A DNA stretch of 5,483 bases from an uncultured Saprospiraceae bacterium (GTDB lineage Bacteria > Bacteroidota > Bacteroidia > Chitinophagales > Saprospiraceae), in contig CALGLY010000442.1 of NCBI GenBank assembly GCA_937959095.1, positions 1 to 5,483 on the forward strand. The letters are read 5' to 3'. The notes beneath the pieces were generated by a model. The model saw only the letters and a list, made by a program, of their open reading frames with translations. It ran no database searches and was not told the origin of the DNA. Numbering within the stretch: the stretch's first letter is position 1; the number at the start of each line of letters is the position of its first letter. This document shows, in pieces, positions 1-5,483 of the stretch. The position numbers were made by a program, and so were the translations under genes.

Positions 1-42
1 GAGCAGTATAAAATGTCTAGTTTATTCTTGTATGCTGTCTTA

Positions 43-2772
43 TTATTTCGATACTACAAAGGTCTTTGTCAAACGTTCAGTAGCATTTACTACTGACATA
101 TGATAAAATCCTTGTGCAAAATTGGTAACATCTAATGTAAATTGATTCAAATCTGAACCTTCTAGTATATTGCTGTATACTACTTTACCCATTACATCCA
201 TTACATACACTTGTGTTTCGCTTGCTTCTGGATTTGCCAAGGTCAAATTCACATTCAATTGGTCAGAACTTGGATTAGGGAACAGCTTCAATTCACTTTG
301 CTTCAAGCTAGGAACTGTCGTAGCTATTTCAGTCGTTTCAGCAAAAGCGACAATATCGTCACCATTAATGAGATTACCTGAACTCGTACAACCTGTCATC
401 ACTACATCATCAATGTATATCCAATCCGAATTGCCAGAAGCATCACAACGGAAACGGAAACGTACTGTAGAAGTAAACGTACCCGTAATTGTTACACTTT
501 CGGTTTCACGTACATTATTTGAAAAATCAGTACCAACTGTCCAAGTCGATAAGGTTTGATAACTACCACCACCATCTGTAGATGCCTGCAGCCAGAAATC
601 TTCTCCAGCCTCCATACTTCGTCCTAGATATGAGAAGTCAATGGTTACTTCCTCAAAACCATCAAGATTCAAATTATCTGTAGTCATTACAGAAGTAGAC
701 GTATTATCTCTTAGACGGATACAATATGAACCACTATTTGCATAGGCTGCATCCTGTGCACTTCTACGACAGTCAGAACCGCCATCATTCCAAATTCCCC
801 ATCCGCTGTCGAAATTGTTGCTATCAATAGCAACGCTGGTACAGCCGCCGCCACCGCCGCCGCCGCCGCCACAGCCAGCACCGAGATCGAAGCTTGTAGA
901 TTCAGAGCTAGTAAATGCTCCTCCACTCGCTAAAGTTGAACCACCACTAGTTAAGGAGTAAGAACCATTGCCATAAGAACAGCAAATACCATCGCCGTAT
1001 GAATCATTAATCGTAAATGTATAACAACCATCAGGTAAGCAAAGGTCTTCTGTATAAGTAGCACCCGCAGTAGAATATGGTCCACCAGAAGCAACTGTTG
1101 CACCAGCATCATCTGTAATTGCCCAAGTTGTTTCTCCTGGATAGTTGTCTGCTACAATCGTAAGTGTAGCTTCGATATCGTTGCAGCTGCTACCGCCGCC
1201 ACCGCCGCCGCCGCCTTGAGCAGCAACTACCGCTTCGTAAGCATTCACGCGACCGTGTCCATATGTATTATCAAAACCATTTGACCCCATATCATCAGAA
1301 GTCTGCTCTAGTAGGTCATGTACTTGTGGACCAGTTAAATCAGAATTTACTGAAAGTACTAATGCTGCTACACCTGCTACTGCTGGGCAAGCTGCCGATG
1401 TACCACCAAAAGTGCCTGTATAATTACCAGTAGCATAACCAGCAGAACCTTCACGGTCAGTAGTGACAACACCCCATGTTGCATTAGCAGCGTCGCTACT
1501 AGGTGCTACCACATCAAGAGTAGAACCAGAGTTGGTATAGTCTGCTGGCGCACCATCTGCCCCAATAGCACCTACTGCTACTACGCTTGCCAATCTCCCT
1601 GGGTAACTTACACATGTACCATAGTCATTACCCGCAGCAAAGATGATTACACATCCTTTACCATTACGACCATTTACTGCAGCATCATTAATTGCATCTG
1701 TAAGCGCAGGATATGGATTATCTTGGCATAAATTGGGGAAGCCCCAAGAATTACTTATTACATCAGCACCATTATTTACTGACCAAGTAAAAGAAGCTGC
1801 CAAATCATTGATAGACTCATTACCCGCAAAGATGTTTACCGTTTGAAGTTGTACATTCGGTGCTACACCTCTAACACCGATGTTATTGTCATGTGTTGCA
1901 GCAATAATACCTGCACAAGAAACGCCATGCGCGCCATCCGAATTTGGTGTACCATTACCATTGTTCAATGGCGTATAACCACCAATGATAGTAGGTAAAT
2001 CTTCGTGTGCTTCCAGACCATCATCAACTACAGATACCTTAATAGAAGAAGAACCTTTAGTAATACCCCAAGCCTCTGGTGCATCTAAGTCAATATCTGC
2101 TGTAGTAGCTGAGCCGTTAATTACAGCGCCCGTATTATTCATTTGGAACTGCAGATTATAGTACGGATCATTGGTATGCTGGATAGTAGCAATGAAATCA
2201 GGCTGTCCCCATTTTATAAGGCCTTCACTCTGCAACTCTTGGATAAGTGGTAATTGTTGTTCTATTTTTCCTAAGCTAATAATATAAATGTCATCAGTAA
2301 CATTTTCTACAATTGTAGCACCATAACTTCGTAGTACAGACGCCACATTTATAAGCGGTGTATCTTTAGCAACTCTTATTGTCATATTGGTAGTAAACCA
2401 TACAGGATTATTTTCTACAAAAAAACCAGGAAGTACTTGACTAGCACCTTCAGTAAAAAGATTATATCGGCTCATAAAATCTCTTCGCTCCTGTACATTA
2501 GCTAAATTTTCTTCAACCCCTTCAATTATAACCATTGCTTTGTCATAACTAATACGAGCATTGGGATAGGATGCGCGAAGAGAAATGAGTCGCCCCATAT
2601 CATTAGAGGATTGGAAATAAATAGCCGCAGATTTAGTTGACGATTGGATATATACACGTTCGCTCCCATTGTGGTAATAAAGGTCGCTTGTGCGAGCAGT
2701 CCAATCATCTTGGGCAATAATCGAACTGAAAACGGTTAATAAAATTACACAAGTAATTAATAAATTTTTCAT
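43..2772 (-). CDS. Secreted S8 (subtilisin/kexin-like) serine peptidase with T9SS sorting domain
   Basis: The 909-residue product is probably an extracellular or surface-attached endoprotease. Residues 1-20 form a signal peptide, with likely cleavage before Q21. Residues about 130-197 resemble the propeptide-like N-terminal region common in Bacteroidota S8 proteins. The catalytic domain spans about 225-517, with D250 (VVDDG), H282 (HGVSCAG), oxyanion N382 (AAGND) and S459 (GGTSAACP); all four key residues are present. The VDDG, HGxxCAG and GTSAACP wording is closer to kexins than to classical subtilisin, but I see no kexin P-domain. After it come Gly8 (520-527), a Cys-containing module (530-634), Gly9 (635-643), a MAM or jelly-roll-like module (645-795) and a T9SS type A tail (828-909). 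The start is chosen because the signal peptide begins right at it; no Shine-Dalgarno is visible. The peptidase and secretion assignments are firm. The substrate is unknown. Confidence 0.95.
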   Translation of the reverse strand: MKNLLITCVILLTVFSSIIAQDDWTARTSDLYYHNGSERVYIQSSTKSAAIYFQSSNDMGRLISLRASYPNARISYDKAMVIIEGVEENLANVQERRDFMSRYNLFTEGASQVLPGFFVENNPVWFTTNMTIRVAKDTPLINVASVLRSYGATIVENVTDDIYIISLGKIEQQLPLIQELQSEGLIKWGQPDFIATIQHTNDPYYNLQFQMNNTGAVINGSATTADIDLDAPEAWGITKGSSSIKVSVVDDGLEAHEDLPTIIGGYTPLNNGNGTPNSDGAHGVSCAGIIAATHDNNIGVRGVAPNVQLQTVNIFAGNESINDLAASFTWSVNNGADVISNSWGFPNLCQDNPYPALTDAINDAAVNGRNGKGCVIIFAAGNDYGTCVSYPGRLASVVAVGAIGADGAPADYTNSGSTLDVVAPSSDAANATWGVVTTDREGSAGYATGNYTGTFGGTSAACPAVAGVAALVLSVNSDLTGPQVHDLLEQTSDDMGSNGFDNTYGHGRVNAYEAVVAAQGGGGGGGGSSCNDIEATLTIVADNYPGETTWAITDDAGATVASGGPYSTAGATYTEDLCLPDGCYTFTINDSYGDGICCSYGNGSYSLTSGGSTLASGGAFTSSESTSFDLGAGCGGGGGGGGGCTSVAIDSNNFDSGWGIWNDGGSDCRRSAQDAAYANSGSYCIRLRDNTSTSVMTTDNLNLDGFEEVTIDFSYLGRSMEAGEDFWLQASTDGGGSYQTLSTWTVGTDFSNNVRETESVTITGTFTSTVRFRFRCDASGNSDWIYIDDVVMTGCTSSGNLINGDDIVAFAETTEIATTVPSLKQSELKLFPNPSSDQLNVNLTLANPEASETQVYVMDVMGKVVYSNILEGSDLNQFTLDVTNFAQGFYHMSVVNATERLTKTFVVSK
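46..291 (-). other. T9SS type A C-terminal sorting domain (residues 828-909)
   Basis: The last 82 residues begin LKLFPNPSSDQLNVNL, contain YVMDVMGKVVYS and end GFYHMSV...TKTFVVSK. The PNP motif, the central G-K-V-V strand, the G-F-Y turn and the lysine-rich final strand fit the type A sorting domain family (TIGR04183-like). In that family the domain directs export across the outer membrane and is usually removed, often leaving the protein attached to surface lipopolysaccharide. A linker (796-827) separates it from the preceding module. Confidence 0.93.
388..840 (-). other. MAM/jelly-roll-like accessory module of the peptidase (residues 645-795)
   Basis: The module starts with NFDSGWGIWNDGGSDCRR, continues through ANSGSYCIRLRDNTSTSVM and a DFWLQASTDGGGSYQTL stretch, and ends with RFRFRCDASGNSDWIYIDDVVMTGC. 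The closing W-(I/V)-Y-I-D-D-V pattern is typical of beta-sandwich modules of the MAM or carbohydrate-binding jelly-roll kind. Such modules are common in secreted Bacteroidota enzymes and are thought to help binding to polymers or surfaces. The ligand cannot be deduced here. Confidence 0.6.
844..870 (-). repeat. GGY trinucleotide tract encoding Gly9 linker
   Basis: Nine consecutive glycine codons (residues 635-643), eight GGC and one GGT, lie between C634 and C644 and join the two accessory modules. It is the second such tract in the gene and has the same GGC-dominated makeup. Catalytic-core glycines I checked (G456 and G457) use GGT instead. Confidence 0.9.
871..1185 (-). other. Cys-containing beta-rich module of the peptidase (residues 530-634)
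   Basis: This module lies between the two polyglycine linkers. It has a WAITDDAGATVASGG strand pair, CLPDGCYTFTINDSYGDG and ICCSYGNGSY, with cysteines at 530, 578, 583, 597, 598 and 634. I recognise this wording from secreted multidomain proteins of marine Bacteroidota, where it occurs as a repeated accessory unit, but I know of no assigned function. The paired cysteines suggest disulfides in an extracellular fold. A role in binding substrate or surface is inference from position only. Confidence 0.6.
1192..1215 (-). repeat. GGY trinucleotide tract encoding Gly8 linker
   Basis: Eight consecutive glycine codons (residues 520-527), six GGC and two GGT on the coding strand, follow the catalytic domain directly. 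It is a flexible linker between the protease and the first accessory module. Gain or loss of units would change linker length but not reading frame. Confidence 0.9.
2713..2772 (-). other. Signal peptide of the S8 peptidase
   Basis: Residues 1-20 have a lysine at position 2, a hydrophobic core (LLITCVILLTVF) and a small-residue end (SSIIA) followed by Q21. Glutamine just after the cleavage site is common in Bacteroidota Sec substrates. No lipobox cysteine is placed for lipoprotein processing, so signal peptidase I cleavage between A20 and Q21 is the likely outcome. This agrees with a T9SS cargo, which first crosses the inner membrane by Sec. Confidence 0.9.
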
Positions 2773-3317
2773 ACTAATCTAATAATTTATATTAAGTTAA
2801 ATAAATGCCTTATTTAGATTAGCATTGTCTTTTATCGTTTCAAACTTTTCTGTTCAAAAACTAAAATACAGCAGAGGGAATATTGCCTAGGGAAAAGCAA
2901 TAGCTACTGCTCTAGTATTTAGAACACAACAGAATCTGGTGTTACTTGGCTAAAATAACATCTAACAATTTTGGTACGCATTTTTATTTTAAATACTCAA
3001 AAAATGTTTATGCAATAATAGTTCACTCAGCAAATTAAAAAACAAAAGATAATGCTTAGCAATACATTGGGTAAAATAGAACGCAAGTCAGATTTTATTG
3101 TGAATATTTGTTATGTGTATGAAAAGAATACGGTATGAATAATGTAATATTTTATCGGGTTAAGATTAAATATTTTTTCAAAAATTATTAATATGGTTTT
3201 ATAGTTGAATACAGCCGCAAGGTATAAAATTTTATTTCAAATATGCTAAGAAAAGAATAAGATAATTTCTCATTTTTCTTGAATTTTCATGACAATAATT
3301 TTTTAACAAAATTTACA
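2773..3317. other. AT-rich gene-free stretch upstream of the protease
   Basis: I find no convincing coding region, tRNA or structured RNA here. Reading frames are short and broken; for example, one starting at 3120 stops after seven codons. The part nearest 2772 must hold the protease promoter and leader, but I found no good match to the Bacteroidota -33/-7 consensus. A 16-bp near-palindrome sits at 2896-2911 (AGCA, TAGCTA core, TGCT). Otherwise the stretch looks like plain AT-rich intergenic DNA. Confidence 0.6.
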
Positions 3318-3349
3318 CTAGTGTTACGGGACTATTGAAATGGCGGGTA
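3318..3349 (+). repeat. Left terminal inverted repeat (32 bp)
   Basis: It begins CTAGTGTTACGGGACTATTG and is the reverse complement of 3475-3506 except at 3329 and 3343. Both differences leave G opposite T when the plus strand folds, so they would still pair as G-U in a plus-strand transcript. Confidence 0.9.
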
Positions 3350-3373
3350 GCTTGCCTGTGTTTTTTCACTAAT

Positions 3374-3389
3374 CCTGTCTGCCGACAGG
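3374..3389 (+). repeat. G+C-rich hairpin inside the MITE-like element
   Basis: CCTGTC (3374-3379) and GACAGG (3384-3389) form a 6-bp stem with a TGCC loop. An overlapping alternative pairs CTGCC (3379-3383) with GGCAG (3388-3392). A longer-range alternative pairs CTTGCCTG (3351-3358) exactly with CAGGCAAG (3390-3397) and would compete with the start of the 3357-3371 helix. Similar CTGTCTGCCGACAGGCAGG motifs are, from memory, frequent intergenic repeats in Bacteroidota. Confidence 0.7.
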
Positions 3390-3474
3390 CAGGCAAGGCG
3401 CGAAATTTGGAACATAACTGGTTATGAAGCCGAATTTTGTAACGCAGAGTAGTGGAAAAAGACATACCAATGAT

Positions 3475-3506
3475 TACCCGTCATTTCAATAGTCTCGTAA
3501 CACTAG
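3475..3506 (-). repeat. Right terminal inverted repeat (32 bp)
   Basis: Read on the minus strand it begins CTAGTGTTACGAGACTATTG and matches the left arm at 30 of 32 positions. The 125 bp between the arms are themselves mostly paired in smaller helices. Confidence 0.9.
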
Positions 3507-3793
3507 GCTGGAATTTGCAATTTCTCGAAGCACGGTTTGCCTTAACCTGATCTTGCTACCACCTGTCCATCGATAGTGGTGACGGCTTGGCTCGGGGTGT
3601 TATTAAGTTTCTTTAGGGAACAGGCAAAAAATAATCTTTTGGATTTGGATTGGCACTCTCTTTTTTTGTTTGAGGAATGAGTTTTTTTTCTCGTCCGTAG
3701 CTAAGGCTATGCACTCCAAAAAGAGCTTCATCTAGCACAAAAATCTAAACTTTATATTCGCAATTCTTATTTCTGAACAACTCTAATACTTAA
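3507..3793. other. Gene-free stretch upstream of the AraC gene; left part unusually G+C-rich
   Basis: Positions about 3507-3600 are roughly half G+C by my hand count, far above the flanking intergenic DNA. They contain a small hairpin (ACCAC 3558-3562 with GTGGT 3576-3580). On the minus strand two short open stretches cross it: one ends at a TAA and includes NNTPSQAVTTIDGQVVARSG, the other runs into the right inverted repeat and ends LVLRDY. Neither has a start codon or a recognisable family. The remainder (about 3600-3793) is T-rich, with a 4-bp stem at 3698-3709, and should hold the AraC promoter, which I could not pick out. The G+C-rich part may be a degraded insertion or a larger repeat unit. 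Confidence 0.5.
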
Positions 3794-4675
3794 ATGAAAA
3801 AACTACCTGAAATAAAATTTGAAGATGGACAAATCAATCCTAGAACGATTGAAGTCATTCCTTTTGAGGTATTGGAAAACAAATTAAAGCACCCCATCAA
3901 TCATGATCCCTATCAAGTTCACCGAATAAAATTTAATGCTATTTTCTTAATTTCAGGAGGTAAAGATGGGACACATGTTATTGATTTTGAAGAATATTCC
4001 TATACCGCAGGAGATATTATTTTAGTTTCCAAGGAACAAATTCATGCGTTTGCAGATTTACCTCAAGCGAACGATGGCATATCGGTGATGTTTACCGAAG
4101 ATTTTTTCCTTGAAGTAGGGGCTACGCATCCTTTTTTAATCAACCATCTGTATAATAATCAGTTATATGATCCAGTACTCCATTTGGAAGAGGAAAAATT
4201 TAAGGAACTTCATGCCTTAATCCTGAAAATAAATAGAGAACTTAGTCATAAAGACAAATCGGTGCGGACTGAAATCGCAAAGTCTTATTTTAAAGTTCTA
4301 TTACTCGAACTTTATGATTGGAGAGAAAATAAGAATGGTCGAATAACACATAATCCTTATCTAAAAGACTTTATTAACTTTCAACAATTGTTAAACAAGC
4401 ATATTCATGAAGAAAAGAAAGTGAAGTTTTACGCTGAACAGCTAAATATTACTACTAGGCAACTTAATGTAATCACCCAATCAGCAGTCAATGTTTCTGC
4501 TAAAGACTTTATTATAAATATGGTAATTTTGGAAGCTAAAAAATATTTAAAATGTTCGCATTTGTCTTCTAAGGAAGTGGGTTATCAATTAGGATTTGAT
4601 GAACCGACCAACTTTACCAAATTCTTCAAGAAACACACTCAGCTCCTACCTTCTGAATTTGCTCAATCTATATAA
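3794..4675 (+). CDS. AraC-family transcriptional regulator
   Basis: This 293-residue protein is a one-component DNA-binding regulator. Residues about 40-105 look like the cupin-type sensor of AraC proteins (FNAIFLISGG, then DFEEYSYTAGDIILVSKEQIHAF, with the typical GD and histidine positions). A helical connector (about 132-178) follows. The C-terminal part (about 195-292) has two helix-turn-helix motifs: VKFYAEQLNITTRQLNVI (210-227) and SSKEVGYQLGFDEPTNFTKF (258-277), ending KKHTQLLPSEF, a good match to the family's closing signature. Length is typical. An in-frame TAA lies directly before the ATG, so the start cannot lie further upstream. No Shine-Dalgarno is visible. The next gene, 210 bp downstream on the same strand, encodes an O-methyltransferase and is a candidate target. 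The inducer is unknown. Confidence 0.93.
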   Translation: MKKLPEIKFEDGQINPRTIEVIPFEVLENKLKHPINHDPYQVHRIKFNAIFLISGGKDGTHVIDFEEYSYTAGDIILVSKEQIHAFADLPQANDGISVMFTEDFFLEVGATHPFLINHLYNNQLYDPVLHLEEEKFKELHALILKINRELSHKDKSVRTEIAKSYFKVLLLELYDWRENKNGRITHNPYLKDFINFQQLLNKHIHEEKKVKFYAEQLNITTRQLNVITQSAVNVSAKDFIINMVILEAKKYLKCSHLSSKEVGYQLGFDEPTNFTKFFKKHTQLLPSEFAQSI

Positions 4676-4754
4676 GAAGTTATTTGAGTTTAAGTACCAA
4701 TACATATTCAAAATTTCTGTTGGGTAATTCCAACTATGGATTGGCATAATAGCC

Positions 4755-4849
4755 CATTTTTACCATCCAAAGTCTTTTTTTTATCATTCAAATCCACGAT
4801 TATAAGTTCATCTTTGCATTATCAAAACATTTTTTACCACTACAAAGTC
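4755..4849 (+). promoter_or_regulatory. Candidate AraC operator: spaced direct repeat
   Basis: Two similar sequences in the same orientation occupy 4755-4774 and 4828-4849. Both begin with CA and a T-run, then read TACCATCCAAAGTC (4761-4774) and TACCACTACAAAGTC (4835-4849). They are offset by 73-75 bp, close to seven turns of B-DNA, so two bound proteins would face the same side. AraC-family proteins typically bind direct repeats, and the gene just upstream encodes one. A weaker third match, TACCAATACA, lies at 4695-4704. That these are operators is inference; chance similarity in AT-rich DNA is possible. Confidence 0.4.
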
Positions 4850-4856
4850 AAGTTTG
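4849..4856 (+). promoter_or_regulatory. Possible -7 element of the methyltransferase promoter
   Basis: CAAGTTTG matches the Bacteroidota -7 consensus TAnnTTTG except at its first base. No TTG is found at the usual -33 distance. That region is instead covered by the downstream direct repeat (4828-4849), which would suit an activator-dependent promoter. Transcription would then start near 4863, leaving a short A-rich leader before the ATG at 4886. This is a weak motif. Confidence 0.2.
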
Positions 4857-4885
4857 AATATTTAAAATTTATAAAAAAAACATAT

Positions 4886-5483
4886 ATGACAGTAAGTCAA
4901 ATCAGTATTGTAGAAACCAAATTGAATGCTTTACATAATGATGCAGAGAGAGACTTTTTCCGAATGGGAAAAGGAATAGTAAAATCAATTTTTCGCCCTA
5001 TACAGCCTTCCGATTTTGAGCATGTTTATTTGCCTATTTCTAAAAATCAAGGACAGGCGATGCGGCAATTAATTATCGAGAATAATTGCAAAAACATTGT
5101 CGAATTTGGTACATCTTTTGGCATTTCTACTATTTATTTAGCTGATGCTGTTCGGAAGACAGGCGGTAAGGTTATCACTACCGAATTGCTGGAAAGTAAA
5201 GCAAAAAAAGCAGCACAAAATATTAAAGGTGCGGGTTTGAGTGATTATGTAGAAGTTAGAATTGGGGATGCTATGAAAACACTTAAAGACTATTCCACAC
5301 CGATTGATTTTTTATTTTTGGATGGTTGGAAAGACTTGTATTTACCACTCTTCCAACTACTTGAATCACAGTTTCATGCGGGCACTTTAATTTATGCAGA
5401 TAACATGGATATGGCAGGAACACAGCTTTATGCTAGATATGTATTGAAAAATAGAGCTAGATATTCCTCTCAATTTATTCATG
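4886..5483 (+). CDS. SAM-dependent O-methyltransferase (partial, C-terminus beyond window)
   Basis: The frame from ATG 4886 stays open to the window end, giving 199 residues. It has the class I methyltransferase core: motif I VEFGTSFGIS (72-81), the ribose-binding acidic end of strand beta2 at TTELLESKAKKAAQNI (E100), GDAM (127-130) and the FLFLDGWK strand (142-149). The layout, with an N-terminal helical extension and the DGWK motif after beta4, resembles the O-methyltransferase family 3/YrrM-like group, which transfers methyl from S-adenosylmethionine to small-molecule hydroxyls. The acceptor is unknown. The start is preceded by an A-run and no Shine-Dalgarno, as is usual in this phylum. 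Another in-frame ATG at residue 27 is a less likely start because the sequence before it looks like normal coding. It lies 210 bp after the AraC gene on the same strand, perhaps as its target. Confidence 0.88.
   Translation, partial: MTVSQISIVETKLNALHNDAERDFFRMGKGIVKSIFRPIQPSDFEHVYLPISKNQGQAMRQLIIENNCKNIVEFGTSFGISTIYLADAVRKTGGKVITTELLESKAKKAAQNIKGAGLSDYVEVRIGDAMKTLKDYSTPIDFLFLDGWKDLYLPLFQLLESQFHAGTLIYADNMDMAGTQLYARYVLKNRARYSSQFIH

Larger units (their letters stand above)
3318..3506. mobile_element. MITE-like element with long terminal inverted repeats
   Basis: This 189-bp segment is nearly self-complementary along its whole length. Its 32-bp ends (3318-3349 and 3475-3506) match as inverted repeats at 30 of 32 positions. 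Inside them, 3357-3371 pairs with 3450-3464 (13 of 15), 3398-3400 with 3443-3445, 3401-3410 with 3430-3439, and 3413-3417 with 3422-3426. A G+C-rich hairpin sits at 3374-3389. It encodes no protein. If the outer CTAG at each end is a 4-bp target duplication, the element proper is 3322-3502, starting TGTTACG and ending CGTAACA. That size and architecture fit a non-autonomous element moved by a transposase encoded elsewhere. Alternatives are a large structured RNA or an intergenic repeat of another class. Copy number in the genome would decide, and cannot be seen here. Confidence 0.55.

Noticed and set aside
1..42. Terminator for the protease just after its stop codon
   Set aside because: Only 42 bases are available; I see a 4-bp AGCA/TGCT match at best, which is not enough.
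170..559. Plus-strand open frame of 129 codons
   Set aside because: It lies wholly opposite the C-terminal modules and sorting domain of the protease, whose minus-strand reading has clear family motifs. The plus-strand product resembles nothing recognisable.
711..926. Minus-strand open frame of 71 codons
   Set aside because: It is out of frame within the protease gene. Its alanine-rich product is just the glycine trinucleotide tract read in another frame.
1643..1846. Plus-strand open frame of 67 codons
   Set aside because: It is antisense to the peptidase catalytic domain with no recognisable product.
2526..2717. Minus-strand open frame of 63 codons
   Set aside because: It is an out-of-frame shadow inside the N-terminal part of the protease gene.
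2773..2860. Possible protease promoter with TTTG followed 19 bp later by TAATCTAA (minus strand)
   Set aside because: The spacing is right, but the -7 part misses three of its six conserved positions, so it is not better than chance in AT-rich DNA.
3146..3174. AATATTT/AAATATT stem followed by a T-run, terminator-like
   Set aside because: The 7-bp stem is made only of A-T pairs with a 15-base loop, and no gene ends nearby on that strand.
3318..3506. CRISPR array or tRNA-like structure in the repeat-rich gap
   Set aside because: There is only one inverted pair, no regularly spaced direct repeats, and no cloverleaf or CCA-end signature.
4719..4734. GTTGG/CCAAC hairpin downstream of the AraC gene
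   Set aside because: The 5-bp stem with a 6-base loop is not followed by a T-run, so it does not qualify as an intrinsic terminator.

Overview
The window looks like a chromosomal piece from an AT-rich member of the Bacteroidota, possibly a marine Saprospiria- or Flavobacteriia-type organism. The strongest evidence is a secreted subtilisin-like protease ending in a type A sorting domain of the type IX secretion system (T9SS), a system confined to this phylum. Genes also start without clear Shine-Dalgarno sequences behind A/T-rich leaders, as is usual in the phylum. The genus cannot be fixed from this sequence.

Layout: positions 43-2772 (minus strand) hold one large modular S8 peptidase of 909 residues: signal peptide, propeptide-like region, kexin-like catalytic domain, two adhesive or binding-type modules separated by two pure-glycine linkers, then the T9SS tail. 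About 1 kb without a convincing gene follows (2773-3793). Its first half is very AT-rich. Its second half holds a 189-bp, almost completely self-complementary element (3318-3506) that resembles a non-autonomous transposable element (MITE). Next to it lies a compositionally distinct, roughly 50% G+C stretch (about 3507-3600).

On the plus strand, positions 3794-4675 encode an AraC-type regulator (cupin-like sensor plus double helix-turn-helix). After a 210-bp gap, a SAM-dependent O-methyltransferase begins at 4886 and runs off the window end. The gap contains a spaced direct repeat (4755-4774 and 4828-4849) about seven helical turns apart. The downstream copy abuts a possible promoter -7 element. 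This is the arrangement expected of an AraC operator, so the regulator may control the methyltransferase.

The protease is transcribed away from the other two genes, and nothing in the sequence ties it to them functionally. No complete new system is visible. The items most worth a second look are the self-complementary element, its strand-biased wobble pairs, and the AraC-type direct repeats.
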